Source: Verrucomicrobiota bacterium
Lineage (GTDB): Bacteria; Chlamydiota; Chlamydiia; Chlamydiales; Rhabdochlamydiaceae
DNA length: 64,000 nucleotides
Assembly (NCBI GenBank): GCA_018240015.1
Contig: JAFEGJ010000001.1
Location: 426,250 to 490,249, forward strand
Direction: 5' to 3'
How positions within the stretch are numbered: the stretch's first letter is position 1; every line of letters starts with the position of its first letter. Shown here piece by piece: positions 1 through 7,760 of this stretch. The notes beneath the pieces are model-generated. The model saw nothing but the letters and a program-made list of their open reading frames with translations. It was not told the origin of the DNA and ran no database searches. A program made the position numbers and the translations under genes.

Positions 1-77
1 GTGCAAAAAGGGCAGCTAAAGCTTGTGTCTTCAGAGGTTAGTTCACCCATAAAGAAAGCTCCTTCAAATTAACACCT

Positions 78-815
78 TTATTTGCGAAAGAACGCTAAAC
101 ATTCATCTGTCCACTCTCGAGGAAATTCACCAAATAGTGTCGCAGGATCAGGAGGAGGAAAGCAGGAGCGGCAATAGCCTCGATTCTCTTCAAAATCAAA
201 CACCGCATGAAATTGGTGGTCGATCAGCAAACCAGCTTTCAGTCCGTCTAAAGACCAAACGATTTCAAATAGGTGTTTTTTTTCGGGTTCAACCAAGTCT
301 GCCGTATTGTAAATATGAACGGCGTCGAGAACGGAAAACTCTTCTCCTTCGATGCCAGCATAAAAGTAAGCAACCTCTCCATCATCCAAAAACATGGCGT
401 AGTAATCAGACACCGGCGAAGAAGATAACCGCTCTACTTTCCCCACTTTACTTTCTTCTTGGATGTGAGAATTTGGGTCTATCTGTAGCTCTTTCTCAGG
501 AGGAGAGATTGTCGATAGATCCGTTACTGCTTTTTTGGGTCCAAGAGGGGGAAGCCCTTGATCAACGCGTTCTTTTTGCATCTTCATTACGTCGTCATAG
601 GATAGTTTTGGCGGCATAACAGGTTCTCTTATTTTTTTTGTGTATTTTAATTTGGGTGATATGGTTTTTTGACTAGATAAAGTCGTAGATAAATACCGCT
701 TCGCCAGAAAATCGATCTGGGATTGGCGCAAATATGTCGAGGAGTAGGATTTATGGTGTGCAAAGTTTACGAAGCTTGTTCGAGAGTAGGTCAAAAGAAC
801 CCTCATCGACAGCAT
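78..815 (-). CDS. DUF2251-like protein with a presequence-like N-terminus
   Basis: The C-terminal half (about residues 135-245) resembles my recollection of the uncharacterised DUF2251 family: a FYAG..EGEEFSVLDAVHIYN segment, then EIVWSLDGLKAGLLI, HAVFDFEENRGYCRSCFPPPD near the end. No enzymatic role is known to me. Three starts compete: TTG at 821, ATG at 815 and ATG at 617 (MPPKLSYDDV). I chose 815 because GGAG lies 8 bases upstream; the 617 start has only a weak GAGAACC. Starting at 815 adds about 66 residues rich in S, T, R and K with only two acidic residues and containing KRYLSTT, which looks like a mitochondrial targeting peptide with a cleavage site. The gene lies downstream of the type VI minus-strand arm. 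The domain call is moderate; the targeting idea is inference. Confidence 0.6.
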   Translation of the reverse strand: MLSMRVLLTYSRTSFVNFAHHKSYSSTYLRQSQIDFLAKRYLSTTLSSQKTISPKLKYTKKIREPVMPPKLSYDDVMKMQKERVDQGLPPLGPKKAVTDLSTISPPEKELQIDPNSHIQEESKVGKVERLSSSPVSDYYAMFLDDGEVAYFYAGIEGEEFSVLDAVHIYNTADLVEPEKKHLFEIVWSLDGLKAGLLIDHQFHAVFDFEENRGYCRSCFPPPDPATLFGEFPREWTDECLAFFRK

Positions 816-887
816 GATCAAGGCTCCAAGAGTGTTAATTTGGAGACCAAGTTACACCTTGAAACCTTAATAGAAAAGAATAATTTT

Positions 888-1184
888 CTAAACGTCGGTA
901 AGATCTAGAAACTCTTCAAGTTCATCCAAAAAAGGAACAACGTCCGTTTTTCCTTTTGTGTTTAACCCTTCTTCGATTTGACGGAGGAGTTTTTGGATAG
1001 GATAAACTTCTTGGTAATGTTTGTTTAGCTCTTGCTTCAACAACCAAAAGAACGAATGGATCTGTTGCTCTGATTTGGTAAGGGGAATAGCTTCTGGCTG
1101 CGCAGGTACCATATCACCTAGCTCAGTGGTAACGGCACTACTGGCTTTTTTGCCGAAAAAGCTTTCTACATAGAGCTCTTCCAT
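888..1184 (-). CDS. small hypothetical protein, last gene of the tssF-tssL arm
   Basis: This 98-residue protein matches no family I know. It is acidic at the C-terminus (FLDELEEFLDL), has a helical middle (IHSFFWLLKQELNKHYQEVYPIQKLL) and no membrane segment or signal peptide. It starts one base after the stop codon of tssL, so the two are probably translated together from the tssF message. That placement makes a structural or chaperone role in the injection apparatus possible, but nothing in the sequence proves it. TssG or TssA would be expected near tssF in many clusters, but this protein is far too short to be either. Confidence 0.6.
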   Translation of the reverse strand: MEELYVESFFGKKASSAVTTELGDMVPAQPEAIPLTKSEQQIHSFFWLLKQELNKHYQEVYPIQKLLRQIEEGLNTKGKTDVVPFLDELEEFLDLTDV

Positions 1185-1802
1185 CTAACCCCCTAAGTTG
1201 GAGAATACATAAAGAGCCATATAGAGAACTCCAAAGAGAAGGGTTGCAAAGCCGTAATAGTGCCATGCCTTAAAGCCCGTTTTTGCAGGCTCTATTTGCT
1301 CGTGAACTACAGGTTTAGCATGAGAAGTGGAAACGGGGATTTTATCTTTGAGAAGTTCGATATATTTATGGAGCTGTGTTTTAGAGTCGCGGTATTTTCC
1401 TTGGAAGCCTCTTTTCAGGACATAGTAGAAGACTTCATAGACAAGAGAGGGGATGGCCGGATTATCTAAGATGTCATCGATGGTTTTGAAAAAGACTTCA
1501 CCGGCGGTATAGGCCGAATAGAAATCTTTTTGCAGAGGAGCCCACCGTACTTTCAGGTGGTTGTAGTCATAGGCCTGCATCTGTTCATCGACGCCAGCAA
1601 CGAGAGCAAAGAGGACAAGGGATGCATAATCTTTACCTAATTTTTGTTCCAATCCAACTTTTATTTGCTCTAAAGTATTAGCGATTTTTTTGCGGCAATT
1701 TTCCATGGACTCGGGCGTAATAGAGGCTTTTCCAAAGAGGGTTCTTTCTTGATCAATCTCATTGAGATAAAAAGAAATGTCCTGCCAATGCTGAAAGTTC
1801 AT
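1185..1802 (-). CDS. tssL: type VI secretion membrane protein TssL (DotU/IcmH)
   Basis: TssL is the inner-membrane component that, with TssM, anchors the type VI baseplate. The 205-residue protein carries the DotU signatures: FALVAGVDEQ (DE at 72-73), W at 87, AGEVFFKTID (100-109), YEVFYYVLKRGFQGKYRDS (122-140), and one C-terminal transmembrane segment at about 181-200, the usual tail anchor. The length fits short, non-peptidoglycan-binding DotU proteins; no OmpA-like extension is present. The start lies inside tssF, giving a 44-base overlap, and the stop abuts the next gene. TssM/IcmF, its obligate partner, is not in this window and must be elsewhere if the system works. Confidence 0.88.
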   Translation of the reverse strand: MNFQHWQDISFYLNEIDQERTLFGKASITPESMENCRKKIANTLEQIKVGLEQKLGKDYASLVLFALVAGVDEQMQAYDYNHLKVRWAPLQKDFYSAYTAGEVFFKTIDDILDNPAIPSLVYEVFYYVLKRGFQGKYRDSKTQLHKYIELLKDKIPVSTSHAKPVVHEQIEPAKTGFKAWHYYGFATLLFGVLYMALYVFSNLGG

Positions 1803-3414
1803 AGTCTTTTCCTTGTTTTAGGATCAGAGGTTTTTTGATTTGAGGGAAGTGGACAATAGTTTCAATTTCAAAATGGGGGAGCCAGCTGCTGAGCATTCTA
1901 TTGATGTACTTGAAAAATAAAACGACAGCTTCCCATCTTTGCCCATTCCAGTCTTTTAAGAAAAATTCGTATTCAATTACGGAGCTGAAGTTCTTTTGGT
2001 CCATCCTCTGACGCGTTTTTAGATCGAGGATCCAATCAGGTATAGCATCAAAAAAGCTTCCACTCAATTTTTTCATCGCATTCACGATAAAAAGAATCTC
2101 ATTTAAGTTCAAATAACTTTGATTTTTAAGAGAAAGAAGGCGGATGAGAAACTCAGGGTCATCCTCGATGCTTTGTTCATGACGGTGGAGGGAACCTAGT
2201 AAGCGGGTGCCCAGTCCAAACGCTTGGGCTGCATTGAATTGAAGGTCGAGCTCGACGTTCATGTAGTCGGAAAACCACGGTTGAGTCCACAGAGCCTCGA
2301 TAATAACTGTCGCAGGATCGTGAAAAGCTTCAGGTAGATCTAAGAGCAGATTCTTATTGAAATAGTCGACTTCATAACTATCACCGACTTTTCCTAAGAT
2401 GCCTGGTTTTAAGGGTTTTGTTCCGTTGGTCAAGACTTTGCTGACATTGAGGACAGTATGGAGCTCAAACTGGTAGATGGGCTCAGGATGTAAGATGGGA
2501 AAAGAGTCTTTTGTTCCATCGGAAATAATGGGGTCGGCATGTGCCTTTCTAAAATTGGCGATGGGGACGATAAAAGGGAGGAAGGAGTCGGCATTCAACT
2601 TGATAGAATCGGGCCATTTTTCATTAAAATCTAGGCAAAAAGTGACCGTTTTCCATCTTTTGCCGCAGGGCGGAACAGAGAAGTTGAGGAAGAGTTCTTG
2701 TTGCGGAAGATGGAGGAGGGATCTTATTTGCTCGATTTCATGGAAAAAAATGGAGCGTTCTTGTGTGTTAGAGCCAAAAGAAAGAGGGCATTCGAATCCT
2801 TCGGCACTATGGATTTCGGGAGTATCGTAAAAGACTCTGGCTTTTATGAGTGAATGTTGGATGGCGAATAAGACTCGCAAGGAGGAGAAAAAGCTATTGA
2901 GGTGGTTGATGTAAAATTTCATGGAGCCGAGTTCTTCGGTGCTCACGTGAAGGGAGGAGTATTCGATGATACATCGCCAGCCAAAACCTTCGTGCTTTTC
3001 GAATTGAAAGTTTTTTAAAAAAAGGGGGAAGATATCGACAGCATCGAGGGTCTGGAAGGTTGCTTTTAGCTGGTTAGATGTTTTGAAGATGAGTTCCGAT
3101 CCAGCTGCTAAAGTTACTCGTTCGGGATAACGGATAGAAGGGGTGATTTGGAGCATTCCAAAGGCGGGTAACGGATTGACCAAGTAGGGAAAATATTGCC
3201 GGAAAAGACGTTCATGGATTTGAGTGATTTGTCTAACACCATGGAGGCGAGCTCTAGCCCCGAAAAAAGCCATCGCTTCGATAAGCCGTTTGGTATTAGG
3301 ATCCTCTGAATCAAGAGGAGTATCTCCGTAAAGAGCGATATGGGAAGCACGAAATTTCTCAATGTGCTGAAGTTCTTCGAGATAAGCTTGGTAGATTTTA
3401 TCATCGATGAGCAT
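1759..3414 (-). CDS. tssF: type VI baseplate protein TssF
   Basis: TssF is a baseplate wedge subunit, related to phage T4 gp6. The first 110 residues show the family pattern: Y..EL..I..FRASH near the start, DSEDPNTKRLIEAMAFFGARARL at about 36-58, then LFRQYFPYLVNPLPAFGMLQI. The length (551 residues) is slightly below the roughly 590-620 I expect. It heads a minus-strand unit tssF-tssL-98-residue gene, diverging from the lysozyme gene at 3522, with about 107 bases between them for promoters. TssG usually follows tssF; here tssL does, and no TssG is visible. I saw no strong ribosome binding site before the ATG. Confidence 0.87.
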   Translation of the reverse strand: MLIDDKIYQAYLEELQHIEKFRASHIALYGDTPLDSEDPNTKRLIEAMAFFGARARLHGVRQITQIHERLFRQYFPYLVNPLPAFGMLQITPSIRYPERVTLAAGSELIFKTSNQLKATFQTLDAVDIFPLFLKNFQFEKHEGFGWRCIIEYSSLHVSTEELGSMKFYINHLNSFFSSLRVLFAIQHSLIKARVFYDTPEIHSAEGFECPLSFGSNTQERSIFFHEIEQIRSLLHLPQQELFLNFSVPPCGKRWKTVTFCLDFNEKWPDSIKLNADSFLPFIVPIANFRKAHADPIISDGTKDSFPILHPEPIYQFELHTVLNVSKVLTNGTKPLKPGILGKVGDSYEVDYFNKNLLLDLPEAFHDPATVIIEALWTQPWFSDYMNVELDLQFNAAQAFGLGTRLLGSLHRHEQSIEDDPEFLIRLLSLKNQSYLNLNEILFIVNAMKKLSGSFFDAIPDWILDLKTRQRMDQKNFSSVIEYEFFLKDWNGQRWEAVVLFFKYINRMLSSWLPHFEIETIVHFPQIKKPLILKQGKDYELSALAGHFFLSQ

Positions 3415-3521
3415 AGCTTATAAAGAGAGTACCATAGACATGTAATTAAGGCATAAAACTTTAAGTTGAACGAAAAGAAAGGCGAAATTACATTTGGTGG
3501 TGTCAGTAAAGGGGGGGGAGA

Positions 3522-4343
3522 ATGGCAGATCAAAAAATGTTGCTCGATACCTTTGTAAAACATGTGCAAGAAGATCCTTCGATTGAAGGCTTCTGTCCGA
3601 ATATGTATTTGGATACTTTGGGTTTTTTGACGATCGGTTATGGTCACCTGCTTAGTAAGTTAACCTGGGAAGATCATGAATGGAAAAGTAGCGAGACATT
3701 CATTTACGAACTCAGTAATAAGCAAATGGCAGATATTGTGGCTTATGAGTTGTCTTCAGAAGATGCGACTCGATGTCTTAAGAATTTGAAAAAGACCCTA
3801 GAGGATCTGAAGAGCATGCCTTTGCGCGCTAAAACATCCACAGATAGAGTGTATGATATTTCTGGGAATGAGAAAAATGAGGCGATTGAGAAGGCGTTTT
3901 TAGAATTGCTAACAAAATCACTCATTTTGAAAGCTCGATTGATAAGAGATCCCAGAGCAAAGGCCCTTCTCGCTTCTAAGTATAGAAGTGAGGTCAATAA
4001 CCTGCTTCTCCCTGACCAAGACTGCTTAAAGTTTTTAGAAAAGGATGTTACGGAAAAAATAGGCCATCTCAAGTCTTCATTTCCAGAATTTGAGCGCTAT
4101 CCATTTACAGCCCAACTCGCCCTGCTCGATATGTCGTACAATATGGGAGTGGGAGGACTGAAGGCGAGTTTTCCCAAGATGACGGCTTTAGTGAGATCTC
4201 AAAATTGGAGAAAAATTGTTGATGACAATGAATACCGTAGGTCGCAAGTTTCCGAAAAGCGGAATAGTTTAGTAAAAGGGTGGTTTGAAGAGGCGGCTAA
4301 GGAAGTCGAAGAAGCCCAAAAAGTTCTTCAGAAAGCAAACTAA
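3522..4343 (+). CDS. T4-type lysozyme (GH24 muramidase) in the T6SS locus
   Basis: The enzyme should cleave the MurNAc-GlcNAc bond of peptidoglycan. Residues 22-46 align without gaps to the active site of T4 lysozyme: Glu22-Gly, Asp31, Thr37, then IGYGHLLSK, with the same spacing as T4 Glu11/Asp20/Thr26. The C-terminal third also matches (FTAQLALLDMSYNMGVGGL, then NEYRRSQVSEKRNSLVKGWF). Between the lobes lies an insertion of roughly 110 residues with unknown role. There is no signal peptide, so export by the neighbouring injection machine or action as an assembly factor is plausible. A strong GGGGGGAG precedes the ATG. T4 itself carries such a lysozyme inside its gp5 spike, the VgrG homologue; here it is a separate gene beside vgrG. 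The fold is secure; effector status is inference. Confidence 0.88.
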   Translation: MADQKMLLDTFVKHVQEDPSIEGFCPNMYLDTLGFLTIGYGHLLSKLTWEDHEWKSSETFIYELSNKQMADIVAYELSSEDATRCLKNLKKTLEDLKSMPLRAKTSTDRVYDISGNEKNEAIEKAFLELLTKSLILKARLIRDPRAKALLASKYRSEVNNLLLPDQDCLKFLEKDVTEKIGHLKSSFPEFERYPFTAQLALLDMSYNMGVGGLKASFPKMTALVRSQNWRKIVDDNEYRRSQVSEKRNSLVKGWFEEAAKEVEEAQKVLQKAN

Positions 4344-4358
4344 GATGGATATGTATTT

Positions 4359-4856
4359 ATGAAATATTGGCTGGTAGGGATATTTAGTATTTTTTGGGGG
4401 GATATTTCTGCAGATAAAGTGCCTTATGATGCGGGATATGTGATTGAAGGGAACGCAGCTGTAGATAAAGCCAGAGCTCGCCTCAACACTTTAGAGGAAG
4501 AATTGCAATGGCTTGTATCCTACTATAAAGATTGCGGTCAGAAAAGTGATGACACGGATCCCAATGATGCTTTAAAGCTAACCAGTCAAAAATTACCAGC
4601 TGATGTTGAGAGATTACAAGCAGCTTTTGCAGAATTTAGCAAAGAAGTTTGGCGTAGCATAGGAACTGTAAAGGGACCCAATGCCTATGCATTTACAGTG
4701 CAAACGGCATCTTTTTTAGAATTGACGAATTGGTATGCTAGTTTTATCGAGGAAAACCTTTTTCCTCGCGGCTGGCAAGCTCTTTACCAAGACTACCTCA
4801 AAGATAAAGAGAATGCGCGAAGAGAGACGTCTAAAGTGGTCCAAAAAACGGAATAG
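4359..4856 (+). CDS. small exported protein after the lysozyme; possible immunity partner
   Basis: This 165-residue protein begins with a short hydrophobic stretch ending in ISADKVPY, consistent with a cleavable signal peptide of about 18 residues, so the mature part would be periplasmic. The rest is mostly helical (VDKARARLNTLEEELQWLVSYY, then PADVERLQAAFAEFSKEVW) with two cysteines. I recognise no family. It begins 15 bases after the lysozyme stop and must be co-transcribed with it. An exported protein paired with a muramidase in a type VI locus fits the effector-immunity arrangement, but binding to the lysozyme is not shown by the sequence. A structural periplasmic role is the alternative. 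Confidence 0.7.
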   Translation: MKYWLVGIFSIFWGDISADKVPYDAGYVIEGNAAVDKARARLNTLEEELQWLVSYYKDCGQKSDDTDPNDALKLTSQKLPADVERLQAAFAEFSKEVWRSIGTVKGPNAYAFTVQTASFLELTNWYASFIEENLFPRGWQALYQDYLKDKENARRETSKVVQKTE

Positions 4857-4936
4857 TTGCCAGGGTCAGAAAAAAATTTCCTTTGTCTTAATTAAGATTT
4901 CAGTTATACATTCTAGTTTCAAAATAACCTATCAAG

Positions 4937-5040
4937 CTGTGAGGCAAGAAAATGCGAGCGCGGCAAAACCCTTTAAGGGTAGCCCTCTCAGACCAACTAA
5001 GCAATGTAGTTGGTAGGCCGAGCGGCTTTCTTGTTGTTTT
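4937..5040 (+). promoter_or_regulatory. structured leader upstream of tssB, ending terminator-like
   Basis: Several nested helices precede tssB. CTGTGAGG (4937-4944) pairs with CCTCTCAG (4984-4991) with one mismatch. Inside it, GGC/GCC (4962-4964, 4982-4984) and the palindrome ACCCTTTAAGGGT (4968-4980) form a second stem. CCAACTA (4993-4999) pairs with TAGTTGG (5007-5013). Finally GCCG-AG-CGGC (5017-5026) is followed by a T-rich run. This may be a terminator or attenuator between the lysozyme pair and the tssB operon, or a cis-regulatory RNA. I could not match it to a known riboswitch class. Confidence 0.45.
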
Positions 5041-5081
5041 TTCTGAAAATGATTGGCAGTTCAAACCAAGGAGAAAATGCC

Positions 5082-5630
5082 ATGGCCGTTCAAGATGAAG
5101 TGATGAAGTCTAGAATCACGCTAACGTATAAAACTGAAGTGAACGGCGAACCCGCCGTTGTTAATTTGCCCCTTCGTTTAATGGTTCTCGGGGACTTTTC
5201 AGGGGGATCCTCTAAGGATAGAGAGCTCGAACTGGAAGAGAGGAAGCTGCGCAGCTTGGATGGAAGAAATACCAACGAAATTATGAAAGATATGGGTATT
5301 TCGATCGATATCGTTGTTCCCAACAAAATAAATCCTGCCGAAGAAAGCATGCGTGTGAAAATCAACTTTGAAAGCATGAACTCCTTCAATCCTGAAGAGG
5401 TGGCAAAGCAAGTTCCGCAGCTTCGCTCCCTCTTGCTGCTTAAAAAGTTACTAGAAGAGATGCAGTCTAATATCGCTAACACTAAAGAGCTGGCGGCTCT
5501 CGTCAGCAAACTGTCTGCTAACAAGGAACTTCTCATGAAATACAGAGACAAGCTCAAAGGATATGAAAGCTATCGTATCCCTCAACAAACCTCAAAAAAA
5601 GAAGACTCTAGCGAGGAGAAAAAATCATGA
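5082..5630 (+). CDS. tssB: type VI sheath small subunit TssB
   Basis: TssB (VipA/IglA) forms, with TssC, the contractile sheath in the cytoplasm. The 182-residue protein has the family opening (SRITLTYKTEVNGEPAVVNLPLRLMVLGDFSG), then IDIVVPNKINPAEESMRVKINFESMNSFNPEEVAKQVPQLRSLL, and a C-terminal helix ending in a charged tail. The open frame extends upstream to 5010, but the ATG at 5082 has AAGGAG 8 bases upstream, and the residues before it are not family-like. It begins the plus-strand operon tssB-tssC-hcp-tssK-tssE-vgrG; its stop overlaps the tssC start (ATGA), as expected for subunits made in equal amounts. Confidence 0.92.
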   Translation: MAVQDEVMKSRITLTYKTEVNGEPAVVNLPLRLMVLGDFSGGSSKDRELELEERKLRSLDGRNTNEIMKDMGISIDIVVPNKINPAEESMRVKINFESMNSFNPEEVAKQVPQLRSLLLLKKLLEEMQSNIANTKELAALVSKLSANKELLMKYRDKLKGYESYRIPQQTSKKEDSSEEKKS

Positions 5631-7135
5631 CGATGGAAACCCAAGTTCTCGAAGAAGAAGATATCTCTTTTGATCAGTTCTTAAAGAGCATCAAGATCAC
5701 TTCCTATGATGAAGAAAAGGCGCTGGTGCCGATGCTCAAGGAAGGACTTTTAGATGTGAACGAAGAAGTGAGTGACGCTGCACGCTTTATCTCTTCTTTA
5801 GCCACCCTTGTCTGGAATGTTGATATAGAATCACCTCGTTTAGACAAGAGTAAGATTCAAGAGCTGATTGCTCGTCTGAATGTCATGATCAACAATCAGG
5901 TTAATGAAGTCATTCATCATGAGAAGTTCAAACACCTTGAATCGACATGGAGAGGGCTTTTCGACCTCATTTCAGGGACCAATTTTCGCGCCAATGTCAT
6001 GATTGATATGCTCGATGTTTCCAAGCAAGAGTTGCAGGTCGATTTTGAAAACAACTCAGTCGACTTCACGGGTTCTGCCCTTTTTCAGAAGGTCTACGTA
6101 TCAGAATATGATCAATATGGTGGTAAGCCTTTTGGCAGTATTATCGGAATGTACGAGTTCGAGCATACACCTGCCGACTTAGGATGGCTGAAAGTCATGG
6201 GAAAAATCGCAAACGCCAGCCACGCTCCTTTCATCGGTTCTGTCTCTCCTCGTTTTTTTGGGTGCGATTCGATAGAAGAGCTGGCTCAGATTCGAGATTT
6301 GGAAGGGCTCATGAATCATCCTAAATATGGTGCGTTCAGCGCGCTAAGAGACTCCGAAGAAGCGGCTTATTTGGGTCTATGCCTGCCCTCGTATGTCTTG
6401 CGCCTCCCTTGGCATCCTGTCACTAACCCTTGCGGTAACTTCAATTTTATTGAGCATACGTGGGGTGACGATAGCCAGAAGTATCTTTGGGGCAACTCGG
6501 CTGTTCTTTTTGCCAAGAATATGGTTCGCTCGTTCCAAACGTCGGGTTGGTGCCAGTATCTGCGAGGACCTAAGGGCGGAGGGCTTATTACAGGACTCCC
6601 TGTGCATACCTTTAACATCCGTGGAGAAGAAGAGATAAAAGTGCCCATCGAGATGGTCATTCCTGATTATCGAGAGCTCGAGTTTGCCAATAGCGGATTC
6701 ATTCCTCTCATTTACCGCAAAGGGACAGGGGATGCTTGTTTCTTCAGTGCTCAATCTCTAAAGAGACCTAAGAAGTTCAGAGATCCCAAAGACGCAGAAA
6801 ACGCTCAGCTTGTATGTAATTTGCCCTATACATTCTCCATTACGCGGATTGCCCATTATGTCAAGAGCATAGCACGTGATAACATCGGTAGCGCAGCAGA
6901 TGCTTCGTACATGCAAAACGTGCTCAATAAATGGATCATGGATTACGTGACAGCTATCACAAATCCAGACGACATGACATTGCGCAGATATCCATTCAAA
7001 GCGGCCAAAGTAGAGGTCAAAGAAAAACCAGGTCGGATCGGCTGGTATGACTGTGCTATCTCCGTTCTTCCGCATATCCAATTAGAGGGAATGGATGTAG
7101 AGCTCCGTCTCGATGCACGGCTGGGAAAGAAGTAG
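5627..7135 (+). CDS. tssC: type VI sheath large subunit TssC
   Basis: TssC (VipB/IglB) is the major sheath protein. At 502 residues it has the normal family size and typical blocks: LNVMINNQVNEVIHHEKFKHLESTWRGL around 85-112, LGWLKVMGKIANASHAPFIGSVSP in the middle, then LPWHPVTNPCGNFNFIEHTWGD, and WCQYLRGPKGGGLITGLPVHTF. It is translationally coupled to tssB by a 4-base overlap. About 40 bases separate it from the Hcp-like gene, which has its own strong ribosome binding site. No ClpV unfoldase, needed to recycle this sheath, is in the window. The family call is certain. Confidence 0.95.
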   Translation: MTMETQVLEEEDISFDQFLKSIKITSYDEEKALVPMLKEGLLDVNEEVSDAARFISSLATLVWNVDIESPRLDKSKIQELIARLNVMINNQVNEVIHHEKFKHLESTWRGLFDLISGTNFRANVMIDMLDVSKQELQVDFENNSVDFTGSALFQKVYVSEYDQYGGKPFGSIIGMYEFEHTPADLGWLKVMGKIANASHAPFIGSVSPRFFGCDSIEELAQIRDLEGLMNHPKYGAFSALRDSEEAAYLGLCLPSYVLRLPWHPVTNPCGNFNFIEHTWGDDSQKYLWGNSAVLFAKNMVRSFQTSGWCQYLRGPKGGGLITGLPVHTFNIRGEEEIKVPIEMVIPDYRELEFANSGFIPLIYRKGTGDACFFSAQSLKRPKKFRDPKDAENAQLVCNLPYTFSITRIAHYVKSIARDNIGSAADASYMQNVLNKWIMDYVTAITNPDDMTLRRYPFKAAKVEVKEKPGRIGWYDCAISVLPHIQLEGMDVELRLDARLGKK

Positions 7136-7174
7136 TGTTTTAAGGCATTTTTTATTGCAAAAGGAGGTAATGAA

Positions 7175-7747
7175 ATGTCTGGCTTGATTAATATTCCATG
7201 TGATGTACCAAAAGCCTTTGATTTTAAAATCAAAGAGATGCCCATAACGGGATACATCTTGAGCATGAAGCTCAAAGATGACGCTCTAAAAGCAGACTGG
7301 GGTGTCAAAGATCCCGAAAACCCCAACAACCTGTTGGATGTTGTTGCTATTCTCGACCATATAAAATGGTCAGGCAAAGCAACCGACCCTATTACATTTA
7401 TCGGTCGTATGTCAACGGAGAATCGCAAAGTGTATAACGCCTGGCGAGCCAAACAAGAAGGCGGGTCAGATGTGCTCATCAACTGGGTCATCAAAGAGTA
7501 TGACGATGGAGCAAAGCAATACTATCAAAGCTTCCACTCCGAAGGTGCTGAGATTAAGTTCATGACAACTGAGACTCAGCCACCTGATATGGAACCAAAA
7601 GAAGAAGCAAAGCCTGAAAAGCCGAAGAATTATAAGTTCACGCTATGCCTTAGCCCCAAAAGCGAGGGCGGAGTGCAAATGCTTGGATATGCAACCAGCG
7701 TAGACCACAAAATGCCCGTTGAACTAGGTATTAAAGCAGGCGGCTGA
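7175..7747 (+). CDS. Hcp-like candidate inner-tube protein
   Basis: The gene lies between tssC and tssK, where hcp often sits, and has the best ribosome binding site of the operon (AAAGGAGGT), fitting a protein needed in many copies. The 190-residue product has a central beta-rich block (DPITFIGRMSTENRKVYNAWRA, then DVLINWVIKEYDDGAKQYYQSF, EGAEIKFM) that resembles the strand pattern of Hcp, followed by an acidic, proline- and lysine-rich linker at about 133-151 (PPDMEPKEEAKPEKPKN) and a final segment YKFTLCLSPKSEGGVQMLG. Hcp is usually 160-170 residues without such a linker. I assign it by position and general pattern, not by a firm motif match. Confidence 0.5.
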   Translation: MSGLINIPCDVPKAFDFKIKEMPITGYILSMKLKDDALKADWGVKDPENPNNLLDVVAILDHIKWSGKATDPITFIGRMSTENRKVYNAWRAKQEGGSDVLINWVIKEYDDGAKQYYQSFHSEGAEIKFMTTETQPPDMEPKEEAKPEKPKNYKFTLCLSPKSEGGVQMLGYATSVDHKMPVELGIKAGG

Positions 7748-7760
7748 TAGAGGATCGACC

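Noticed and set aside
4735-5016. 93-codon plus-strand frame overlapping the exported protein gene and the tssB leader
   Set aside because: It is an alternative frame of the gene at 4359 and its second half runs through the structured leader; composition is not protein-like.
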